Of a DNA stretch of 6,510 nt, positions 5,393 to 6,510 are shown piece by piece. Made by a program: the position numbers and the translations under genes. This DNA is from an uncultured Slackia sp. (GTDB lineage: Bacteria; Actinomycetota; Coriobacteriia; Coriobacteriales; Eggerthellaceae), in NCBI GenBank assembly GCA_934646845.1, contig CAKUEV010000110.1, positions 1-6,510 on the forward strand, in the 5' to 3' direction. The notes beneath the pieces were generated by a model. The model was given only the letters and a program-made list of their open reading frames with translations, had not been told where the DNA came from and ran no database searches. Positions within the stretch are counted from its first letter, which is position 1. Each line of letters starts with the position of its first letter.

Positions 5393-6343
5393 ATGAGGAT
5401 TGCTGCAATCGATATTGGAACAGTGACGAGCCGTTTGCTCGTTGCGGATGTGGATGCTTCGGGCACACGACAGGTGGCCCGCCAAAGCGCCATCACGAAT
5501 TTGGGCGAAGGGGTCGATGCGTCGGGTGAACTTTCGCCCGAGGCGATTGATCGCACGGTTGCCCAGGTCGCTGAGTACCGCAAGGTTATTGATGCATGTG
5601 CGGCCGATTGCGCGGTCGACCGCGTGGTCGCGCTTGCTACGAGCGCGAGCCGCGATGCGCGCAATGCGGACGTATTCGTGTCGCGCCTGCGTGAAGTCGG
5701 CGTTGAGCTTTCGGTGATTCCGGGCGAGCGTGAGGCGGCGCTGTCGTTTTTGGGCGCGTCGAATGATTTTCGCAATGAGGATTTGTTGTTTGCCGATATT
5801 GGCGGCGGTTCGACTGAGATGGTATTTGGTCGAGCGAGCGGTTCGGCGGGCGACCTCGTGCCTGATGTTGCGGTGCGAGCATCGCATTCTTTCAATATTG
5901 GCTGCCGTCGTATGACGGAGCGATTCCTGGCTGGCGATCCGCCGACGAAAGACGAGCTTGCTGCGGCTTCAGCGTGGGCGCACGAGACCCTCGCGCCGTT
6001 TTTCGAAGCGGGCAATTCGTGCGACCGCCTTGTTGCGGTTGCGGGAACGCCCACGAGCGTGGTGGCCGTGCGAGATGCTTTGGTTCCCTATGACTCGTCG
6101 AAGGTTCATGGTGCTCGCGTGACGCGCGCTGAATTCGATGAAGTGGCTGAGCGCATGTGGGCGTTGCCGCTCGCCGACCGCATGAAGGTTGCGGGCATTC
6201 AACCCAAGCGCGCGGGTATTTTTCCGGCGGGCCTCGTGATTCTGGGTGCGGTCATGGACCTTGCGAATCTTGACGGCTTCACGGTGAGCGAGAGCGATAT
6301 TCTTATCGGCATTGTGCTTGATGCGGCAAGAAGCGCGCTCTAG
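5393..6343 (+). CDS. Ppx/GppA-family phosphatase (exopolyphosphatase or pppGpp phosphohydrolase type)
   Basis: A 316-aa cytosolic enzyme of the ASKHA (actin/Hsp70-like) fold. The nucleotide/phosphate-binding elements are visible: AIDIG with TSRLL at 5-16, the TSASRDA segment at 83-89, the GEREA motif at 111-115 whose conserved Glu (E114) corresponds to the catalytic base region of the family, DIGGGSTE at 135-142, and AGTPTS at 218-223. Members hydrolyse terminal phosphate from polyphosphate or convert pppGpp to ppGpp; sequence alone does not separate the two. The length fits the single-domain form common in actinobacteria, lacking the C-terminal HD-type domain of E. coli Ppx. The first loop reads GTVTS where many members have GSNSF. 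The ATG at 5393 is chosen because AAGG (5381-5384) lies 8 nt upstream; an in-frame GTG at 5384 would add 3 residues. It sits downstream of the FtsB-like gene but behind a terminator, so expression may need its own promoter; TACAAT at 5349-5354 is a weak candidate. Confidence 0.92.
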   Translation: MRIAAIDIGTVTSRLLVADVDASGTRQVARQSAITNLGEGVDASGELSPEAIDRTVAQVAEYRKVIDACAADCAVDRVVALATSASRDARNADVFVSRLREVGVELSVIPGEREAALSFLGASNDFRNEDLLFADIGGGSTEMVFGRASGSAGDLVPDVAVRASHSFNIGCRRMTERFLAGDPPTKDELAAASAWAHETLAPFFEAGNSCDRLVAVAGTPTSVVAVRDALVPYDSSKVHGARVTRAEFDEVAERMWALPLADRMKVAGIQPKRAGIFPAGLVILGAVMDLANLDGFTVSESDILIGIVLDAARSAL

Positions 6344-6370
6344 GAAGCGCCGGTTAATTGCAAGGGTCCC

Positions 6371-6401
6371 ATGTGCTCAATGCTCGGAGCATAGAGCATG
6401 T
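6371..6401. repeat. 31-bp inverted repeat after the phosphatase gene
   Basis: Two 15-bp arms (6371-6385 and 6387-6401) match at 12 of 15 positions around a single central G. Each arm contains two TGCTC (or GAGCA) units. As RNA it folds to a hairpin with a 3-nt loop, one A-A mismatch and two G-U pairs. No run of T follows on either strand, so it is not a classical intrinsic terminator. It may be an operator, an RNA-stabilising hairpin or a dispersed repeat. Confidence 0.6.
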
Positions 6402-6464
6402 TAACGAGGGTGCCGGCTTGAACGCTGCTTTTGATTTCATGGAAGGACGTCCTGGGGCGTGAGT

Positions 6465-6510
6465 ATGGAGTCGATTGCCGAGAACCGGGCCCATGTGCGT
6501 CGTTTGGCGG
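6465..6510 (+). CDS. Possible start of a downstream gene, truncated by the window edge
   Basis: An open frame begins at ATG 6465 and runs off the window after 15 codons (MESIAENRAHVRRLA). GGGG at 6454-6457 lies 7 nt upstream; an alternative GTG at 6459 has GGAAGGA at 6441-6447, 11 nt upstream. The IAEN-x-A-x-VR spacing resembles the N-terminus of YggS/PLPBP pyridoxal-phosphate-binding proteins, but so few residues cannot establish the family. Calling a gene here is an inference from the start signals and the same-strand layout. Confidence 0.3.
   Translation, partial: MESIAENRAHVRRLA

Noticed and set aside
5281..6054. 257-aa open frame on the minus strand over the phosphatase gene
   Set aside because: It is a low-complexity Ser/Thr/Arg/Ala translation antisense to a gene with clear family motifs, and it crosses the FtsB terminator.
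6344..6464. Possible tRNA or small RNA because of the paired GAGCAT/ATGCTC sequences
   Set aside because: No cloverleaf, TTC-arm or CCA-compatible acceptor can be drawn, and only the single inverted repeat is supported.
6340..6510. Minus-strand open frame ending at a TAG that overlaps the phosphatase stop
   Set aside because: Its 56 codons are open to the window edge, but a second minus frame is almost as open, so this is not significant. No family resemblance is seen, and the + strand start signals at 6459-6465 fit the local gene direction better.

Overview
The window looks like chromosomal DNA of an anaerobic high-GC actinobacterium, most likely class Coriobacteriia (Eggerthella/Slackia-like). 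This is an inference from gene content: a membrane Fe-S protein paired with a TlpA lipoprotein, an APA-family amino acid antiporter of ArcD type, and the actinobacterial pairing of an FtsB/DivIC divisome protein with a single-domain Ppx/GppA phosphatase. All supported genes are on the + strand. I see no tRNA, rRNA, CRISPR array or insertion sequence.

Left block (about 64-2188): a tight three-gene operon closed by a strong hairpin terminator. It encodes a 48-aa one-helix membrane protein ending in a C-x-x-C motif (CD1871A-family type), a 307-aa membrane protein with three C-x-x-x-C-P motifs and two C-terminal [4Fe-4S] clusters, and a 327-aa lipoprotein with a C-terminal TlpA/thioredoxin domain (CKPC). 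Together they suggest a route moving electrons across the cytoplasmic membrane to a surface thiol-disulfide protein. This is the most interesting system in the window. The first two genes both appear to start at TTG and overlap by 8 bp, so a longest-ORF annotation would hide the first and mis-start the second.

Middle block (2189-3862): a monocistronic amino acid antiporter gene (489 aa, about 12-13 membrane segments). Upstream is a 19-bp near-perfect palindrome abutting a TATAGT -10-like element. A textbook terminator follows.

Right block (3863-6343): an extended -10 promoter candidate, then an FtsB/DivIC protein (423 aa) whose single membrane helix and coiled coil are preceded by about 290 residues of Ser/Arg-rich low-complexity sequence. 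A terminator hairpin follows, then a Ppx/GppA phosphatase (316 aa). The pairing is conserved in actinobacteria, although the DUF501 gene often found between them is absent.

Right edge (6344-6510): about 120 bp with no convincing gene but a 31-bp inverted repeat. The last ~50 bp probably hold the start of another + strand gene, whose few residues faintly resemble the YggS/PLPBP N-terminus. The first ~63 bp hold no recognisable gene, at most a few 3'-terminal codons of an upstream one.
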